From an uncultured bacterium (GTDB taxonomy: Bacteria > Actinomycetota > Actinomycetes > S36-B12), in the NCBI GenBank assembly GCA_903908025.1, contig CAIVQM010000144.1, positions 1 through 5,852 on the forward strand: a DNA stretch of 5,852 bases, read 5' to 3'. Shown here one piece after another: positions 5,129 to 5,852 of this stretch. Positions within the stretch are counted from its first letter, which is position 1; every line of letters begins with the position of its first letter. Below the pieces are notes generated by a model, which saw only the letters and a program-made list of their open reading frames with translations, had not been told where the DNA came from and made no database searches. Both the position numbers and the translations under genes were made by a program.

Positions 5129-5852
5129 GCCAGCTGGAGCCCTTCATGACCTCCGGATCCCTGCCGCCGTCACATAACCGAAGCACGTGGGGCCGGCGGA
5201 TCGCCGCCATCATCTCTCTGGGACTGGCTGCGCTGATGATCGGCTTCTCCGTGTTCCTGCTGAAAGGACCTGACGAGTCGACGGACTACGCCGGTGGTGG
5301 CAGCGGCGAGGTCACGATCGTGGTGGCGCGCGGCGACACTCTCTCGGAGATCGGCGGGAAACTTCAGGAAGCAGGCGTGGTCCTGTCCTCCGACTCGTTC
5401 ATCAACGCTGCGTCGGTAGACGATCGCGCGGGCAGTATCGGGCCCGGGCGCTACACGCTCAAGAAGCAGATGAGCTCGATTGCGGCCCTGGAGCTGATGC
5501 TGAACCCGGACTCCCGAGCCAGCAGCCGACTCGTGCTGCCGGAGGGGTTGCGCCTCGAGCAGACGGTCTCGGTGGCTGCGGAGGCGACTGACCTGCCGAA
5601 GTCAGACTTCCAGAAGGTGCTGCAGGATCCGGCGCAACTCGACCTGCCGACATGGGCGAAGGATCGACCGGAAGGCTTCATGTTCCCGGCCAGTTACGAC
5701 CTGACGGGCGACGAGACGGGTCGATCGGTACTTCGGCAGTTGGTCAAGAGGTTCAATCAGGCGAGTGCCGACGTGGCCCTCGAGTCGCGTGCCGCCGACG
5801 TTGGGCTCAACCCGTACCAGGTCCTGATCGTGGCATCGCTCCTCCAAGCTGA
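5125..5852 (+). CDS. mltG: Endolytic transglycosylase MltG (YceG family), N-terminal part, 3' end outside window
   Basis: The frame is open from GTG 5125 to the window end, giving 242 residues and two bases of codon 243. MltG is an inner-membrane enzyme that cuts nascent peptidoglycan strands and is thought to set glycan length or release new chains during wall synthesis. Visible parts: a polar cytoplasmic tail with basic residues (about 1-25), one transmembrane helix (about 26-46), a Gly/Ser linker, a LysM-like subdomain starting VTIVVARGDTLSEI (63-76), the GPGRYTL block (106-112), LPEGLRLEQT (138 onward), EGFMFPASYDL (183-193) and the start of the catalytic block IVASLLQA. In the family this block reads roughly ASLV-E/Q-x-E; the next codon begins GA, which fits the conserved Glu. 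GTG 5125 is chosen for its strong ribosome binding site and overlap with the ruvX stop. In other Actinomycetota aroE usually follows. Confidence 0.94.
   Translation, partial: MSQLEPFMTSGSLPPSHNRSTWGRRIAAIISLGLAALMIGFSVFLLKGPDESTDYAGGGSGEVTIVVARGDTLSEIGGKLQEAGVVLSSDSFINAASVDDRAGSIGPGRYTLKKQMSSIAALELMLNPDSRASSRLVLPEGLRLEQTVSVAAEATDLPKSDFQKVLQDPAQLDLPTWAKDRPEGFMFPASYDLTGDETGRSVLRQLVKRFNQASADVALESRAADVGLNPYQVLIVASLLQA

Noticed and set aside
1..5852. Mobile element, defence island, CRISPR array or other new system
   Set aside because: All sequence is accounted for by co-directional conserved housekeeping genes with uniform composition; no direct-repeat arrays, terminal inverted repeats, integrase or transposase motifs were seen.

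Overview
This window is a tightly packed, single-strand stretch of bacterial housekeeping genes. The DNA is strongly GC-rich by eye, codons mostly end in G or C, three of the five visible starts are GTG, and the gene order rarA – small membrane-anchored protein – alaS – ruvX – mltG matches what is known for Actinomycetota. From memory, Mycobacterium has rarA (with a few genes between) – alaS – ruvX – mltG – aroE, and Streptomyces has a similar cluster. I therefore call it an actinobacterial chromosome segment. The sequence does not let me name a genus. I see no phage, transposon, CRISPR, tRNA or rRNA signal.

Layout, all on the + strand: 1-327 is the C-terminal 108 residues of a GNAT acetyltransferase. 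349-1686 is rarA, an AAA+ ATPase acting at stalled replication forks. 1697-1969 is a 90-residue protein with a short N-terminal hydrophobic segment. 1972-4647 is alaS, complete alanyl-tRNA synthetase with all catalytic, editing and C-Ala motifs. 4652-5128 is ruvX (YqgF family). From 5125 to beyond the window end runs mltG, the membrane-bound murein endolytic transglycosylase, cut off just at the codon expected to encode its catalytic glutamate.

The gaps between genes are 21, 10, 2 and 4 bases, then a 4-base overlap (GTGA) between ruvX and mltG. There is no gene-free stretch over 25 bases and no room for a factor-independent terminator, so rarA to mltG is probably co-transcribed, with likely translational coupling at the last three junctions. 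Both rarA and the small gene also have a TAGGGT hexamer 6-7 bases before the ATG, the arrangement of actinobacterial leaderless promoters, so extra internal transcription starts are plausible. The genes are not one pathway: fork rescue (RarA), translation (AlaRS), resolvase-fold nuclease (RuvX) and cell-wall synthesis (MltG) are grouped by long-conserved synteny.

I found no previously undescribed system. The items worth a second look are small: a perfect GC hairpin covering the alaS stop and ruvX start, the paired leaderless-promoter motifs, a (GCCC)4 repeat whose slippage would fuse the small protein in frame to AlaRS, and the poorly characterised small protein itself.
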